Below are positions 1 through 9,191 of a stretch of 64,000 nt of DNA, piece after piece (the first letter of the stretch is position 1; each line of letters begins with the position of its first letter). Below the pieces are notes generated by a model. It saw nothing but the letters and a program-made list of their open reading frames with translations, ran no database searches and was not told the DNA's origin. A program made the position numbers and the translations under genes. This DNA comes from Sphingomonas sp. YR710 (GTDB lineage Bacteria; Pseudomonadota; Alphaproteobacteria; Sphingomonadales; Sphingomonadaceae), in NCBI RefSeq assembly GCF_900101455.1, contig NZ_FMZJ01000001.1:248001-312000 (forward strand), read 5' to 3'.

Positions 1-75
1 GGTATTCTCTCGGCGGCGGTTGACGGGATCAAGGTCGCAGAGGCGGTGGCGACGGCGATGATGAGCGCTCGATAG
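1..75 (+). CDS. C-terminal end of an unidentified protein (partial)
   Basis: The first 24 codons form an open frame with high GC at third positions, ending in TAG at 73-75 (tail ...AEAVATAMMSAR). The start lies outside the window. The fragment is too short for a family call and no motif is visible. Other frames are also open here because the DNA is GC-rich, so the frame choice is an inference. Confidence 0.3.
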   Translation, partial: GILSAAVDGIKVAEAVATAMMSAR

Positions 76-156
76 AGGATCGCAACCGGACCGCCGGTGG
101 ATCGTTACGGGGAAGGCTCAGGCCGATCCCATGGGCACGAACAGGCGGAGAAACAG

Positions 157-684
157 GTGACACGTTTGATCGGAATGATGGAGCGCGGATGCGCGGTGGC
201 GGCGCTTCTGCTGATATCGGCGGCTGCCGTCGCACAGAACAGCGAGACAAGCGCCGATTCGGGGCATCCGAGCCGGTTCGAGGAAACGCGCAAGGAGGCC
301 GGTGCGATCATCACCCAGCCCGCGCGCGACGTCGGCGTATCGAAGACGGTGATCCCCCCGCTGCTGGTGAAGGCGGCGGAAGATCCTTACGGCCTGGGCG
401 GGCTCAAGAGCTGCCGCCAGATCGCTGGCGCGGTTCGGGAACTCGATGAGGTGCTCGGCCCCGATTTTACAGCGCACAAGGCCTATAAGGAAAACCGTGC
501 GGGAAAGCTGGCGAAGGAAGGCGGCGAAACCGTGATCAACTCATTCATTCCGTTCCGCGGGCTGGTTCGCGAAGTCACGGGCGCCGCGCCCGCCGAGCGT
601 CGCCGCGAAGCCGCGATCGCCGTCGGCTATGCGCGGCGCGGCTTTCTGCGCGGCGTGATGCAGGGCAGGGGCTGTCGCGGCTGA
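157..684 (+). CDS. Small exported protein of unknown function
   Basis: A 175-residue protein. The GTG at 157 is preferred because a GGCGGAGAA ribosome-binding site lies just upstream and the product then begins with a short charged segment followed by a hydrophobic stretch (CAVAALLLISAAAVAQ), a typical Sec signal peptide with an AxA-Q cleavage site. ATG codons at 175 and 178 are alternatives. The mature part is hydrophilic and carries two cysteines (SCRQ and near the C-terminus GRGCRG) that could pair in the periplasm. No family was recognised. It is followed by a strong hairpin shared with the convergent tyrS. Confidence 0.6.
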   Translation: MTRLIGMMERGCAVAALLLISAAAVAQNSETSADSGHPSRFEETRKEAGAIITQPARDVGVSKTVIPPLLVKAAEDPYGLGGLKSCRQIAGAVRELDEVLGPDFTAHKAYKENRAGKLAKEGGETVINSFIPFRGLVREVTGAAPAERRREAAIAVGYARRGFLRGVMQGRGCRG

Positions 685-718
685 TCCGTCGCCGCTCTTT
701 CGCTCGTGTGAGGGTATA

Positions 719-748
719 AAAGCCCCTCCCCTTCAGGGGAGGGGCTTT
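719..748. terminator. Bidirectional intrinsic terminator
   Basis: A perfect 13-bp stem (arms 719-731 and 736-748, loop TTCA) with A-rich and T-rich edges on either side. It sits between the 3' ends of the small exported protein and tyrS, so it can stop transcription from both directions. Confidence 0.85.
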
Positions 749-767
749 CGGCACATTTCTTCACGCC

Positions 768-1994
768 TCAGCGCACCAGCACACCGTGCGCCTTCTTGCC
801 TGCCGACAGCCGCACCGGCGCATCGCCGACGGTCACGATCGCATTTTCGTCGGCCACCTTGTCGCCTTCGATGCGCGCGCCGCCGCCCTTGATCAGCCGG
901 CGGGCCTCGCCCTTCGATGCGACCAGCCCGAGATTGAGGAGCGCGTCGACGATGCCGATCGATCCTTCGGGAACGCTGAACGTCGGCAGTTGCTCGCCGG
1001 CCGAGCCCTCCTCGAAGGTCTTGCGCGCGGTTTCGGCCGCGGCTTCGGCGGCCTCGGCGCCGCGGCACATCGCGGTCGCGGCATTGGCGAGGATCTTCTT
1101 GGCCTCGTTGATCTCGGCGCCACCCAGCGCCTCCAGCCGCGCGATCTCGTCGAGCGGCAGATCGGTGAACAGCCGCAGGAAACGGCCGACATCCTTGTCG
1201 TGGGTGTTCCGCCAGAACTGCCAGTAATCATAAGCCGGCAGCGAATCCTCGTGCAGCCACACCGCGCCCGACACCGTCTTGCCCATCTTGCCGCCGTCGG
1301 CCGTCGTGATCAAAGGCGTGGTGACGCCGAACACTTCGGTGCCGTCGATCCGGCGCGCCAGCTCGATACCGTTGACGATATTGCCCCACTGATCGGAGCC
1401 GCCCATCTGCAGCCGGCAGCCGTTGCGGCGCGACAGCTCCAGGAAGTCATAGGCTTGCAGGATCATGTAATTGAATTCGAGGAAGCTCAGCGATTGCTCG
1501 CGATCGAGCCGCAGCTTGACCGAATCGAAGCTCAGCATCCGGTTGATCGAGAAGTGCTGGCCGACATCGCGCAGGAACGGAATATATTCGAGCTTGTCGA
1601 GCCAATCGGCATTGTTGACCATCACCGCATCGGACGGGCCCTCGCCGAACGTCAGGAAGCGATCGAAGATGCGCTGGATCGAGGCGACATTGCCGGCGAT
1701 CATATCGGTGGTCAGCAGCTTGCGGGCTTCGTCCTTGAAGCTCGGATCGCCGATCTTGCTGGTGCCGCCGCCCATCAGCACGATCGGCTTGTGGCCGGTC
1801 TGCTGCATGCGGCGCAGGAGCATGATCTGGACGAGGCTGCCGACGTGGAGCGACGGAGCCGTGGCGTCGAAGCCGATATAGCCGGGCACCACCGATGTCG
1901 CGGCGAGCGCATCCAGCGCGCTGGCGTCGGTCGCCTGATGGATATAGCCTCGCTCGGTGAGAAGGCGCAGCAGATCGGATTTATGTGCGGTCAT
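768..1994 (-). CDS. tyrS: Tyrosyl-tRNA synthetase
   Basis: A class I aminoacyl-tRNA synthetase charging tRNA-Tyr in the cytoplasm. At 408 residues it has the usual length for the bacterial enzyme. The Rossmann catalytic domain carries the HIGH-type motif HVGSL near residue 50, the tyrosine-pocket segment QAYDFLEL and the KMSKS-type loop [10 protein letters not shown] around residue 235. The C-terminal ~60 residues read as an S4 RNA-binding domain ([20 protein letters not shown]). The gene stands alone, divergent from anmK with only about 40 bases between the two starts, and ends at a shared terminator. Confidence 0.97.
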   Translation of the reverse strand: MTAHKSDLLRLLTERGYIHQATDASALDALAATSVVPGYIGFDATAPSLHVGSLVQIMLLRRMQQTGHKPIVLMGGGTSKIGDPSFKDEARKLLTTDMIAGNVASIQRIFDRFLTFGEGPSDAVMVNNADWLDKLEYIPFLRDVGQHFSINRMLSFDSVKLRLDREQSLSFLEFNYMILQAYDFLELSRRNGCRLQMGGSDQWGNIVNGIELARRIDGTEVFGVTTPLITTADGGKMGKTVSGAVWLHEDSLPAYDYWQFWRNTHDKDVGRFLRLFTDLPLDEIARLEALGGAEINEAKKILANAATAMCRGAEAAEAAAETARKTFEEGSAGEQLPTFSVPEGSIGIVDALLNLGLVASKGEARRLIKGGGARIEGDKVADENAIVTVGDAPVRLSAGKKAHGVLVR

Positions 1995-2035
1995 AACGCG
2001 CGGGCGCTTAGCATGGGGTTGGACGGATGGGTAGC

Positions 2036-3124
2036 ATGTTGGCGGTGGGTTTGATGTCGGGCACGTCGCTGGACGGCATCGACGCCGCGTTGATCGAGAC
2101 CGACGGGCTCGGCTACATCCGCCCGATCGCGTTCCGCAGCGATCCGTACAGCGTGCAGGCGCGCGATCAACTGCGCGAGGCGTCCGCGCTCGCGCTCAGC
2201 TTCGAAAGCCCGCGTCAGGCGAAGACGATCGTTGAGGCAGAGGCGATGGTGACGCGGCGCCATATTTTGTCGGTGCGTCAATTGTTGACCGATGCCGGCG
2301 TGGCAGCAGAGGCGGTCGGCGTGGTCGGCTTTCATGGCCAGACGATCGCGCACCGCCCCGATCGCGGCTGGACCTGGCAAATCGGCGACGGCCGCGCGAT
2401 GGCCGATGCGCTGGGCATCCACGTCGTCAACGATCTGCGATCGGCCGATGTCGCGGCGGGCGGGCAGGGCGCGCCCTTGCTGCCGGTCTATCACCGCGCG
2501 ATGACATCGGGGATCGGTGCGCCGGTGGCGGTGCTCAACCTTGGCGGGGTCGCGAATATTACCTGGATGGGGACTGGCGAGCACGCGGTGATCGCGTTCG
2601 ATACCGGGCCCGCCAACAGCCTGATCGACGATTGGATGCTGGCCGAGACCGGATCGCCTTATGACGCCGGCGGCATGTTCGCGGCGCGCGGGGCGGTCGA
2701 TGAGACGGTGCTGGCGACAATGCTCGATAATCCGTGGTTCGATGCGCCCCCGCCGAAGTCGCTCGATCGCGCCGATTTCACGATCCAGCCCGCGCGCGGG
2801 CTTTTGCCGGCCGACGGCGCCGCGACCCTGACCGCCTTCACCGCGCGGACGGTGGCGCTGGCGCTCGGCCATCTGCCGGAGCGGCCGCGCCGGTTGATCG
2901 TTGCCGGCGGCGGGCGCCACAACCGGACGTTGATGGATATGGTCTCGGCCGCGTGCGGGGTGCCTGCCGAGCCGATCGAGGTGCTCGGCTGGAATGGCGA
3001 TGCGACCGAGGCGGAGGGCTTTGCCTATATGGCGGTGCGCGCGCTGGGCGGGCATCCGATCAGCTTCCCCGGCACCACCGGCGCGCCCGTGCCGCTGACC
3101 GGTGGCGTGGTGCATCGGGCGTGA
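2036..3124 (+). CDS. anmK: Anhydro-N-acetylmuramic acid kinase
   Basis: Phosphorylates and opens 1,6-anhydro-MurNAc to MurNAc-6-phosphate in peptidoglycan recycling. The sugar-kinase signature [15 protein letters not shown] starts at residue 5, followed by GFHGQTIAH, the [17 protein letters not shown] segment, NLGGVANIT and the [11 protein letters not shown] phosphate-binding region; length (362 aa) is typical. The ATG at 2036 is chosen because homologues begin a few residues before the signature and GGACGG at 2021 is well spaced; ATG 2027 is also possible. It is divergent from tyrS, as often seen in alphaproteobacteria. Confidence 0.95.
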   Translation: MLAVGLMSGTSLDGIDAALIETDGLGYIRPIAFRSDPYSVQARDQLREASALALSFESPRQAKTIVEAEAMVTRRHILSVRQLLTDAGVAAEAVGVVGFHGQTIAHRPDRGWTWQIGDGRAMADALGIHVVNDLRSADVAAGGQGAPLLPVYHRAMTSGIGAPVAVLNLGGVANITWMGTGEHAVIAFDTGPANSLIDDWMLAETGSPYDAGGMFAARGAVDETVLATMLDNPWFDAPPPKSLDRADFTIQPARGLLPADGAATLTAFTARTVALALGHLPERPRRLIVAGGGRHNRTLMDMVSAACGVPAEPIEVLGWNGDATEAEGFAYMAVRALGGHPISFPGTTGAPVPLTGGVVHRA

Positions 3125-3143
3125 GAGGGCTCTCCACCCCTTT

Positions 3144-3227
3144 CCGTCATCCCAGCGAAGGCTGGGATCCCCCCAATGCCTGTTCCAAGCGGTGAGCCGA
3201 GAGGGATTCCCTTCGCTGGAATGACGG
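3144..3227. repeat. REP-like palindromic intergenic repeat
   Basis: Two inverted arms, CCGTCATCCCAGCGAAGG at 3144 and its near-complement CCTTCGCTGGAATGACGG ending at 3227 (one mismatch), flank about 48 bases. The left arm also holds a small hairpin, CCCAGC-GAAG-GCTGGG. The same type of CGTCATCCCAGCGAAGG repeat is known from many sphingomonad and other alphaproteobacterial genomes. It may also act as the anmK terminator. Confidence 0.7.
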
Positions 3228-3302
3228 GGATCTGCGGCGAATGTGGGAGGGCGTTTATCGACCCATTGCAGACATGACATTGAGTGCTATTAATGGAGCA
3301 AG

Positions 3303-3524
3303 ATGAGCAAAGCATACGAATGGGCATCGCGGCCGCCGAATACCGTAGAGCGGGTAAGTGCTGGTATTTGGCTTGTGCTATGGCTGTTTTCATCAGCTAA
3401 TATCTTTGCAGAATGGCACTTATTCGGCCGTTATGACGGCACGGTTGGGGGATTGCTTACCCTCGTCGGTTTTATGGGATTGGCTCTCTTGCCGAAGGTC
3501 AAACGGACTGAAGCCGATCAATAA
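3303..3524 (+). CDS. Small membrane protein, unknown
   Basis: A 73-residue protein with a GGAG ribosome-binding site about 6 bases before the ATG. Two hydrophobic stretches (SAGIWLVLWLFSSANIF and GGLLTLVGFMGLALL) suggest two membrane helices, with a charged C-terminus. No family was recognised. The DNA here is less GC-rich than its neighbours. The good start signal and helices favour a real gene, but homology would be needed to be sure. Confidence 0.45.
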   Translation: MSKAYEWASRPPNTVERVSAGIWLVLWLFSSANIFAEWHLFGRYDGTVGGLLTLVGFMGLALLPKVKRTEADQ

Positions 3525-3702
3525 TCTACGACCCGGTTTCCACCCTAGGCTGTCATTTGGCGGACTCTGCTGCAGGACACTGTGCGTTGGAAGGCGTCTT
3601 CGCCTCGCTCAGATGAACGATGTGCTCAGCCATATAGAACAGAGCGTCAGCAAGTGTCGTGAGACGCGCGAAATTTGTTAGGCGCATGGGGAAGATCCAA
3701 CG

Positions 3703-4428
3703 ATGAAACGCCTGCTCACCAGCCTCGGCTATCGCGCGGTTGCGGCTGGCTTGCGCATCCCCGACTTCGCCGCCGCCCGCGCGTTTCACCAGCAGGCGCG
3801 CACGATGCAACTCATCCGCACGCTGGACATCAATCTTGTCCTCGATGTCGGTGCGAACCGCGGCTTCTGGTCGCAGCATTTGCGGATGTCGGGCTATCGC
3901 GGCCAGATCGTGTCGTTCGAGCCGATCGCGGGCAATACCGGCGCGATCGAGGCAAAGCGCAAGGGCGACCCTTGCTGGCTGGCGATGCGCTGTGCGCTCG
4001 GCGCCGAGGATGGAGCCGCCGATTTCAACGTCGTGCTGAGCGGTGCGGCCGATGAAACCGTGCTCAGTTCCTTCCTGGCGATCCGCAATCAAAATGCCCG
4101 GACGACGATCGAGCAGGTCGAGGTCAAGCGACTGGAGAGCCTGTGGCCGCTGCTGTCCGGGCTGGTGCCCGATCCGCGCATCTTCCTGAAGATGGACACG
4201 CAGGGCTTTGATCCGCAGGTGATCGCCGGGGCTGGCGCGGTGCTCGATCATGTCCGGCTGCTGCAGTCCGAAATATCGGTCGAGCCGCTTTATGACGGGA
4301 TGACCCATTATACCGATGCGCTGCTTGGCTATGAGGCGCTGGGCTTCCGGCTGATGGACCTGTTCGTCGTCAACCGCACGGCAGATGGCGGCGTGCTCGA
4401 ATATGATTGCCTGATGGCGCGGCCATAG
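3703..4428 (+). CDS. FkbM-family SAM-dependent methyltransferase
   Basis: A 241-residue class I methyltransferase of the FkbM type, which O-methylates sugars or small molecules. The SAM-binding glycine loop is LDVGANRGFW (about residue 48), followed by the acidic strand end VSFEPI; the FkbM region includes LKMDTQGFDPQVIAGA and the C-terminal LLQSEISVEPLY. The ATG is preceded by GGGGAAG. It stands alone and converges on the enoyl-CoA hydratase operon. The substrate is unknown; members often act on surface glycans, and a polysaccharide locus starts about 6 kb downstream. Confidence 0.85.
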   Translation: MKRLLTSLGYRAVAAGLRIPDFAAARAFHQQARTMQLIRTLDINLVLDVGANRGFWSQHLRMSGYRGQIVSFEPIAGNTGAIEAKRKGDPCWLAMRCALGAEDGAADFNVVLSGAADETVLSSFLAIRNQNARTTIEQVEVKRLESLWPLLSGLVPDPRIFLKMDTQGFDPQVIAGAGAVLDHVRLLQSEISVEPLYDGMTHYTDALLGYEALGFRLMDLFVVNRTADGGVLEYDCLMARP

Positions 4429-4430
4429 GA

Positions 4431-5195
4431 TCAGGAAAAGCGGCTGAAATCCGGTGCGCGGCGCTCGGCAAAGGCCGCGAACGCCTCCTGCGCCTCGGCC
4501 GACGCCAGGCGGGCGAGGAACTGGGTGATTTCCTCCTCCATATGCGCGGTGATCGCGCGTTGCGGGCGCATCAACCTCTTGGTGGCGATCAGGGCGCCGA
4601 GCGGTTGGCGGACGAGCCGCCGGGCAACCGCATCCGCCGTCGCATGCAGATCGGCAAGCGGCACGACTTTGTTGGCAAGGCCCCAGGCGAGCGCATCCTG
4701 AGCGCCGACCGCGTCGCCGAGTGCGAACATCGCGAACGCGCGGACATGGCCGATCAGCCCGGGCAGCAGCAGGCTCGACGCTGCCTCCGGCGCCAGTGCG
4801 AGGCTGACGAACGGCGCCGACAGGACCGCATCCTCGGCCAGCACGACATGGTCGCAATGCAGCAGCATCGTCGTCCCGATTCCGACCGCGCGGCCCTGGA
4901 CCGCCGCCACCAGCGGCTTTTCCAGCGCCGCCAGCGTCCGCAGGAAGCGCATGACATTGGCCGGTCCACCCGACGAAGCCGTGGCCGCGAATTCGCCAAG
5001 ATCGTTGCCGGCGCAGAACATATCGCCTTCACCGCGGATCAGGATCGTGCGCACCGCGGGGTCGCTTTGCGCCGACTCCAGTTGATCGGCGAGCGCCGCG
5101 TACATCGCGTCGGTCAGCGCATTCTTCTTGTCCGGTCGGTTCAGGATCAGGGTCAGAATGCCGCCGTCGTTGAGGACGATGATATGTTCGGTCAT
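4431..5195 (-). CDS. Enoyl-CoA hydratase/isomerase family protein
   Basis: A crotonase-fold protein of 254 residues. It shows NRPDKKNALTDAMY near the N-terminus, the oxyanion-hole segment MFCAGNDLGEF and VQGRAVGIGTTMLLHCDHV, and the typical ALAWGLANKVV and AHMEEEITQFLARLAS segments. The second catalytic acidic residue of classical hydratases is not obvious, so isomerase or other crotonase activity is possible. The ATG at 5195 lies 14 bases after the stop of the VWA gene, making it the third gene of an apparent MFS-VWA-crotonase operon. Longer in-frame starts would read back into the VWA gene and are unlikely. Confidence 0.85.
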   Translation of the reverse strand: MTEHIIVLNDGGILTLILNRPDKKNALTDAMYAALADQLESAQSDPAVRTILIRGEGDMFCAGNDLGEFAATASSGGPANVMRFLRTLAALEKPLVAAVQGRAVGIGTTMLLHCDHVVLAEDAVLSAPFVSLALAPEAASSLLLPGLIGHVRAFAMFALGDAVGAQDALAWGLANKVVPLADLHATADAVARRLVRQPLGALIATKRLMRPQRAITAHMEEEITQFLARLASAEAQEAFAAFAERRAPDFSRFS

Positions 5196-5209
5196 GGGCC
5201 GCCCTGCGC

Positions 5210-6388
5210 TCACTTCTTCCGGCTCAGCGCGCGCATCGCGTCGTCGAGCCCCGTCAAGGTCAGCGGATACATGCGCCCGCCCATCAGTTCGCTGATCAAC
5301 TGGGTCGATTGCGAATATTTCCACTGTTCCTTCGGCACCGGGTTGAGCCATGCCGCGGACGCATAGATGTTCGTCATGCGCTGGATCCAGACGGCGCCGG
5401 CTTCCTCGTTGAAATGTTCGACCGATCCGCCGGGATGGGTGATCTCATAGGGGCTCATCGCCGCATCGCCCACGAAGATCAGTTTGTAATCATGGCCGAA
5501 TTTATGGAGCGTATCCCAGGTGGGGGTGCGTTCGGCAAAGCGGCGGCGATTGTCCTTCCACAGGCTTTCATAGACGCAATTGTGGAAATAGAAGAATTCG
5601 AGATGCTTGAATTCGGCGGTCGCCGCCGAGAACAGTTCCTCGCACAGCTTGATATGCGAATCCATCGATCCGCCGATATCAAGGAACAGCAACAGCTTGA
5701 TCGCATTGCGCCGCTCGGGCCGCATCTGCACGTCGAGCCAGCCCTTGCGTGCGGTGCCGTCGATGGTGGCATCGATATCGAGTTCGTCGGCGGCGCCGGC
5801 GCGGGCGAAGCGGCGCAGCCGGCGCAGGGCGACCTTGATGTTGCGCGTGCCGAGTTCGACATCATTGTCGAGATTCTTGAACTCGCGCTGTTCCCACACC
5901 TTGATCGCGCGATTGTGCTTGCTCTTGCCGCCGATGCGGACGCCTTCGGGGTTATAGCCATTGTTGCCATAAGGCGATGTGCCGCCAGTGCCGATCCACT
6001 TGCTGCCGCCCTGATGACGGCCCTGCTGCTCCTCGAGCCGCTTCTTGAGCGTCTCCATGATCTCGTCCCAGTCGCCGAGCGCCTTGATCTTTTCCATCTC
6101 CTCGGGCGAGAGGAATTTTTCGGCGACCGCCTTCAGCCATTCCGCGGGGATTTCGGCCTGTTCGGTCGAGTAGCTGCTCTCGATCCCGCGGAAGACCTTG
6201 GCGAACACCTTGTCGAAGCGATCGAGCAGGCCTTCGTCCTTCACATAGACGGCGCGGGCGAGATAATAGAAATCCTCCGGCGTGCGATCGATCACGTCGC
6301 TGTGCAGCGCCTCGAGCAGCAGCAGATGCTCCTTGAGGCTGGCCTTGATGCCGGCCGCGCGCAATTCATCGAGAAAGCCGAAAAACAT
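5210..6388 (-). CDS. VWA (CoxE-like) domain protein
   Basis: A 392-residue protein of the CoxE-like/VWA group. The N-terminal half (from MFFGFLDELRAAGI) is helical. The C-terminal half holds a von Willebrand A domain whose metal site reads FLDIGGSMDSH (about residue 245) in place of classical DxSxS, a variant I associate with this subfamily. Family members usually work with a MoxR-type AAA+ ATPase in chaperone-like maturation complexes, but no MoxR gene is adjacent here. Its ATG overlaps the stop of the MFS gene by one base, suggesting translational coupling. Confidence 0.85.
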   Translation of the reverse strand: MFFGFLDELRAAGIKASLKEHLLLLEALHSDVIDRTPEDFYYLARAVYVKDEGLLDRFDKVFAKVFRGIESSYSTEQAEIPAEWLKAVAEKFLSPEEMEKIKALGDWDEIMETLKKRLEEQQGRHQGGSKWIGTGGTSPYGNNGYNPEGVRIGGKSKHNRAIKVWEQREFKNLDNDVELGTRNIKVALRRLRRFARAGAADELDIDATIDGTARKGWLDVQMRPERRNAIKLLLFLDIGGSMDSHIKLCEELFSAATAEFKHLEFFYFHNCVYESLWKDNRRRFAERTPTWDTLHKFGHDYKLIFVGDAAMSPYEITHPGGSVEHFNEEAGAVWIQRMTNIYASAAWLNPVPKEQWKYSQSTQLISELMGGRMYPLTLTGLDDAMRALSRKK

Positions 6389-7671
6389 CAGGCGATCCTA
6401 TCGCGATGATGCCGCGTCCACCAGAGCGCGAGCAGGCTGATCGCGGTGGCGGCGCTCAGATAATAGCCGACATAGGCAAGGCCGCCGCGATCGGCGAGCC
6501 ACTGTGCAACCAACGGCACCGGCGCCGCGCCCAAAATGCCTGCGATGTTGAAGGTCATCGATGCGCCGGTGTAGCGCACCCGCGACGGGAACAGCGAGGG
6601 CAGGAAGGCGCCGAGCGGGCCATAGACGAAGCCCATCATGAACAAGGCCAGCGCCAACCACAGGAAGATCGGCAGCAGGCTGCCGCTCAGAAACATCGGG
6701 CCGAGCAGGAAGCCGGTGCCGATCGTGCCGATGCAGCCACCCATCAGCACATTGCGCGCCGACGACAGATCGGACCACCAGCCCGCCAGCATGATGCCGC
6801 CGGCCATGAACAGGATCGCGACGAGCTGGATCGACAGGAAGGTTTCCTGCGGATAGCCGAGCGATTTGGTTCCATAGCCGAGCGCGAACGCGGTCGCGAG
6901 ATAATAGGTCGCGAAACAGGCGATCGCGGCGAAGGTGCCGGCGATCGTTGGCGAGAGATGATCGCGAAACAGTTCGGCGATCGGCACTTTCGGCGGCTCG
7001 GCCTCGGCGAGCGCGGCCTTGAACGCCGGCGTCTCGGTTAGCTTCAACCGCACCCACAGGCCGACCGCGACGAGGGCGGCCGAACCGATGAACGGCAGGC
7101 GCCAGCCCCAGGCGAGGAATTGCGCCGAACTCAGGGTGACACCGAGGATCAGAAATAGGCCGTTGGCCGCGATGAAGCCCACCGGAGCGCCGAGCTGCGG
7201 GAACATGCCGAATCGTCCGCGCCAGCCCGGCGGGGCATTTTCGACCGCGAGCAATGCCGCGCCGCCCCACTCGCCGCCAAGGCCGATTCCCTGGCCGACG
7301 CGCAGGACGCACAGCAGCAGAGGCGCGATCCAGCCGGCCATCTGATAGGTCGGCAGGAAGGCGATTAAGGTCGTCGATCCGCCCATCAGCAGCAGCGACG
7401 CGACCAGCGTCGATTTGCGGCCGATGCGATCGCCGAAATGCCCGAACAGCCATGCCCCGAGCGGCCGCGCCAGAAAGGCGAGGCCAAGCGTGGCGTAGGA
7501 TTGCATCAACTGGGCGGATACCGACGATTTGGGGAAGAAGAGGGGCCCGAACACCAAAGAGGCTGCCGTTGCATAGATATAGAAATCGTAGAATTCGACC
7601 GCGGTGCCGACCAGGCTGGCGATCAGGATGCGCGGCGTCGAGGCCGATTGAGTGTTCGTGCTGTCCGTCAT
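6388..7671 (-). CDS. MFS transporter, MHS (metabolite:H+ symporter) type
   Basis: A 427-residue inner-membrane transporter with about 12 hydrophobic segments. It resembles MHS members (ProP, ShiA, KgtP): N-terminal SLVGTAVEFYDFYIYA, the loop 2-3 motif GHFGDRIGRK, and RVGQGIGLGGEWGGAALL in helix 4. Likely substrates are organic acids or compatible solutes, imported with protons; the exact substrate cannot be read from sequence. The ATG at 7671 begins the conserved protein after a non-conserved upstream extension. It is first in an operon with the VWA and enoyl-CoA hydratase genes. Confidence 0.88.
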   Translation of the reverse strand: MTDSTNTQSASTPRILIASLVGTAVEFYDFYIYATAASLVFGPLFFPKSSVSAQLMQSYATLGLAFLARPLGAWLFGHFGDRIGRKSTLVASLLLMGGSTTLIAFLPTYQMAGWIAPLLLCVLRVGQGIGLGGEWGGAALLAVENAPPGWRGRFGMFPQLGAPVGFIAANGLFLILGVTLSSAQFLAWGWRLPFIGSAALVAVGLWVRLKLTETPAFKAALAEAEPPKVPIAELFRDHLSPTIAGTFAAIACFATYYLATAFALGYGTKSLGYPQETFLSIQLVAILFMAGGIMLAGWWSDLSSARNVLMGGCIGTIGTGFLLGPMFLSGSLLPIFLWLALALFMMGFVYGPLGAFLPSLFPSRVRYTGASMTFNIAGILGAAPVPLVAQWLADRGGLAYVGYYLSAATAISLLALWWTRHHRDRIA

Positions 7672-7733
7672 CGCGCTCCCCAGGTCCGTGCCGGGATTGG
7701 CGCGCCGGGCGGCCGGGGTCAAGCGCTCGCGAA

Positions 7734-7766
7734 AAGGCTCCGGAACGCGGGACGCTCCGGAGCCTT
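7734..7766 (-). terminator. Intrinsic terminator of the glycine-zipper gene
   Basis: A perfect 11-bp stem (AAGGCTCCGGA at 7734-7744 with TCCGGAGCCTT at 7756-7766), followed on the minus strand by TTTTC. It lies 26 bases after the stop of the gene at 7793-8341. Confidence 0.75.
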
Positions 7767-7792
7767 ATCCCTCAGCTCAGCTCAGCTCGGGA

Positions 7793-8341
7793 TCAACGGC
7801 AGCGCACGCTGCCGCGATCGATCGACTGGCCGAGCAGCGCACCGCCACCAGCGCCCAACAGGGTGCCGAGCGTGGCGGAACGCCCGCCGGAAATGGCGTT
7901 GCCCAGCAGTCCGCCGGCCACCGCGCCGACGATCAGGCCGGTCGTGCCATCGCTGCGGCGGCAATAATAGCGATTGTCGCGGCCGCGATAGATCCGGTCG
8001 TTACGGCCGAGGCGGCGCTCGCCATAGCCGGGATCGGCGCGATAATAACGCGACGCATCATAATAGCCGTAGCGCGGATCGGGGCGGTTATAGTCGTATC
8101 GCTGGTAAGCGCGCCATTCGGCACGGTCGTTGCCGCGGCGGTCATCGCGATCATGGTGACGATCGCGATCGCCTCCGTGATCACCGTCATCGTGGCGGCG
8201 GTCTCCATCGTCATGACGACGATCGCCGTCATCATGATCGCGGCGACCATTGGCCTGCGCCCATGGCGGAGGGTCGGCGAAAACGGTGGTGGTGGGGGCG
8301 ATGGTGGCGACGAGGGCGGCCGCGAGAATGAATTTGCGCAT
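7793..8341 (-). CDS. Exported glycine-zipper protein with His/Asp-rich repeats
   Basis: A 182-residue protein with a clear signal peptide (MRKFILAAALVATIAPTTTVFA). After cleavage comes a low-complexity region with three copies of a (R)HDDGDR unit and further His/Asp/Arg repeats (about residues 33-75). A Tyr/Arg-rich middle (YNRPDPRYGYYDASRYY) follows, then a C-terminal glycine zipper (GLIVGAVAGGLLGNAISGG and LGTLLGAGGGALLGQ) of the Rick_17kDa/2TM type. Such proteins sit in the envelope; the His/Asp repeats could bind divalent metals, which is only an inference. A paralogue without the repeats lies at 61799-62134. Confidence 0.85.
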   Translation of the reverse strand: MRKFILAAALVATIAPTTTVFADPPPWAQANGRRDHDDGDRRHDDGDRRHDDGDHGGDRDRHHDRDDRRGNDRAEWRAYQRYDYNRPDPRYGYYDASRYYRADPGYGERRLGRNDRIYRGRDNRYYCRRSDGTTGLIVGAVAGGLLGNAISGGRSATLGTLLGAGGGALLGQSIDRGSVRCR

Positions 8342-8429
8342 GGGGAACTCCGTTCGATGTCTTTTTAGTTGCGGCATCAGAACGGACCGGGCGCGTGATA
8401 AGTTGCGTGAACCGAAAACTACCTGTCGT

Positions 8430-9191
8430 TCACCGTTCCGACAGCCGCCGGAACGCGGCGCTGGCCAGCCAGCCGAGCACCAGCGACAAGGCGACGGCAC
8501 CCAGCCCGTACAGGAACGAATTGCGTTCGGCCGAGCGCGCGACATAGGCCTCGAAGCCCGATTTCGCGATGTCGATGTCGCGCGTAGCGGCGGCCACCAC
8601 CCGGCCATTTTCGATCAGGAAGGTCTCGGCCGTATATTTGCCGACCGGCACGCGTGCGGGGATCGCGATGCGCGCGCGGTAGAGCACGCCTTCGCGAATC
8701 TCGACGCCATTTGCGGTTTCCGAATAATAGCCGCCCCGGCGCTTGAGATCGACCACGCCATCCTCGAACGCGCGATCGTCGGCGGGATCGCCGCTGGCGG
8801 GCGAAAGCTGGAGATTGTCGATGCCCAGTTCGTAGATCACGGCGGTGCGATCCTTGACGATCTGCGCGATCGGCCGGGAGGCGGCCAGGGCATAAAAGGA
8901 CGGCACCGATCGGAAATCGGCGCTGGCGGCGTTGATCCACATGCCGGCGATCTTGCGCTTCTGGCGGATCAGCACCGCCTCCGACGGTCCCTTGATCACG
9001 ACCGCGATCTCGGGATGCCGGCTCGGCACCTTGCCGCCGGGATAGAGGATCGCGCCGAACAGCAGCAGTTCGGCGCCGGTGAAGCTGTAGATGATGTCGA
9101 TCTTGTTCTGCGAGACATCCGGGACAAGCCGGGGCGCTTCCGCTCCCATCAGTAGCGGCGTGAAACATAGCAGCCCCAGCCATCCTCTCAT
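8430..9191 (-). CDS. TIGR02186-like membrane-anchored protein beside TauE
   Basis: A 253-residue protein with a signal peptide (MRGWLGLLCFTPLLMGAEA), a beta-rich periplasmic part and one C-terminal membrane helix (FLYGLGAVALSLVLGWLASAAF). It matches what I recall of the TIGR02186 family, conserved in alphaproteobacteria and commonly next to a TauE/SafE permease. Its function is not established. The ATG overlaps the TauE stop in an ATGA arrangement, so the two are translationally coupled and probably act together. Confidence 0.75.
   Translation of the reverse strand: MRGWLGLLCFTPLLMGAEAPRLVPDVSQNKIDIIYSFTGAELLLFGAILYPGGKVPSRHPEIAVVIKGPSEAVLIRQKRKIAGMWINAASADFRSVPSFYALAASRPIAQIVKDRTAVIYELGIDNLQLSPASGDPADDRAFEDGVVDLKRRGGYYSETANGVEIREGVLYRARIAIPARVPVGKYTAETFLIENGRVVAAATRDIDIAKSGFEAYVARSAERNSFLYGLGAVALSLVLGWLASAAFRRLSER

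Noticed and set aside
7652-8368. Long plus-strand open frame rich in Ala/Ile/Val
   Set aside because: It is the complement of the His/Asp-repeat glycine-zipper gene; the hydrophobic pattern comes from repetitive codons on the other strand, and it has no good start.
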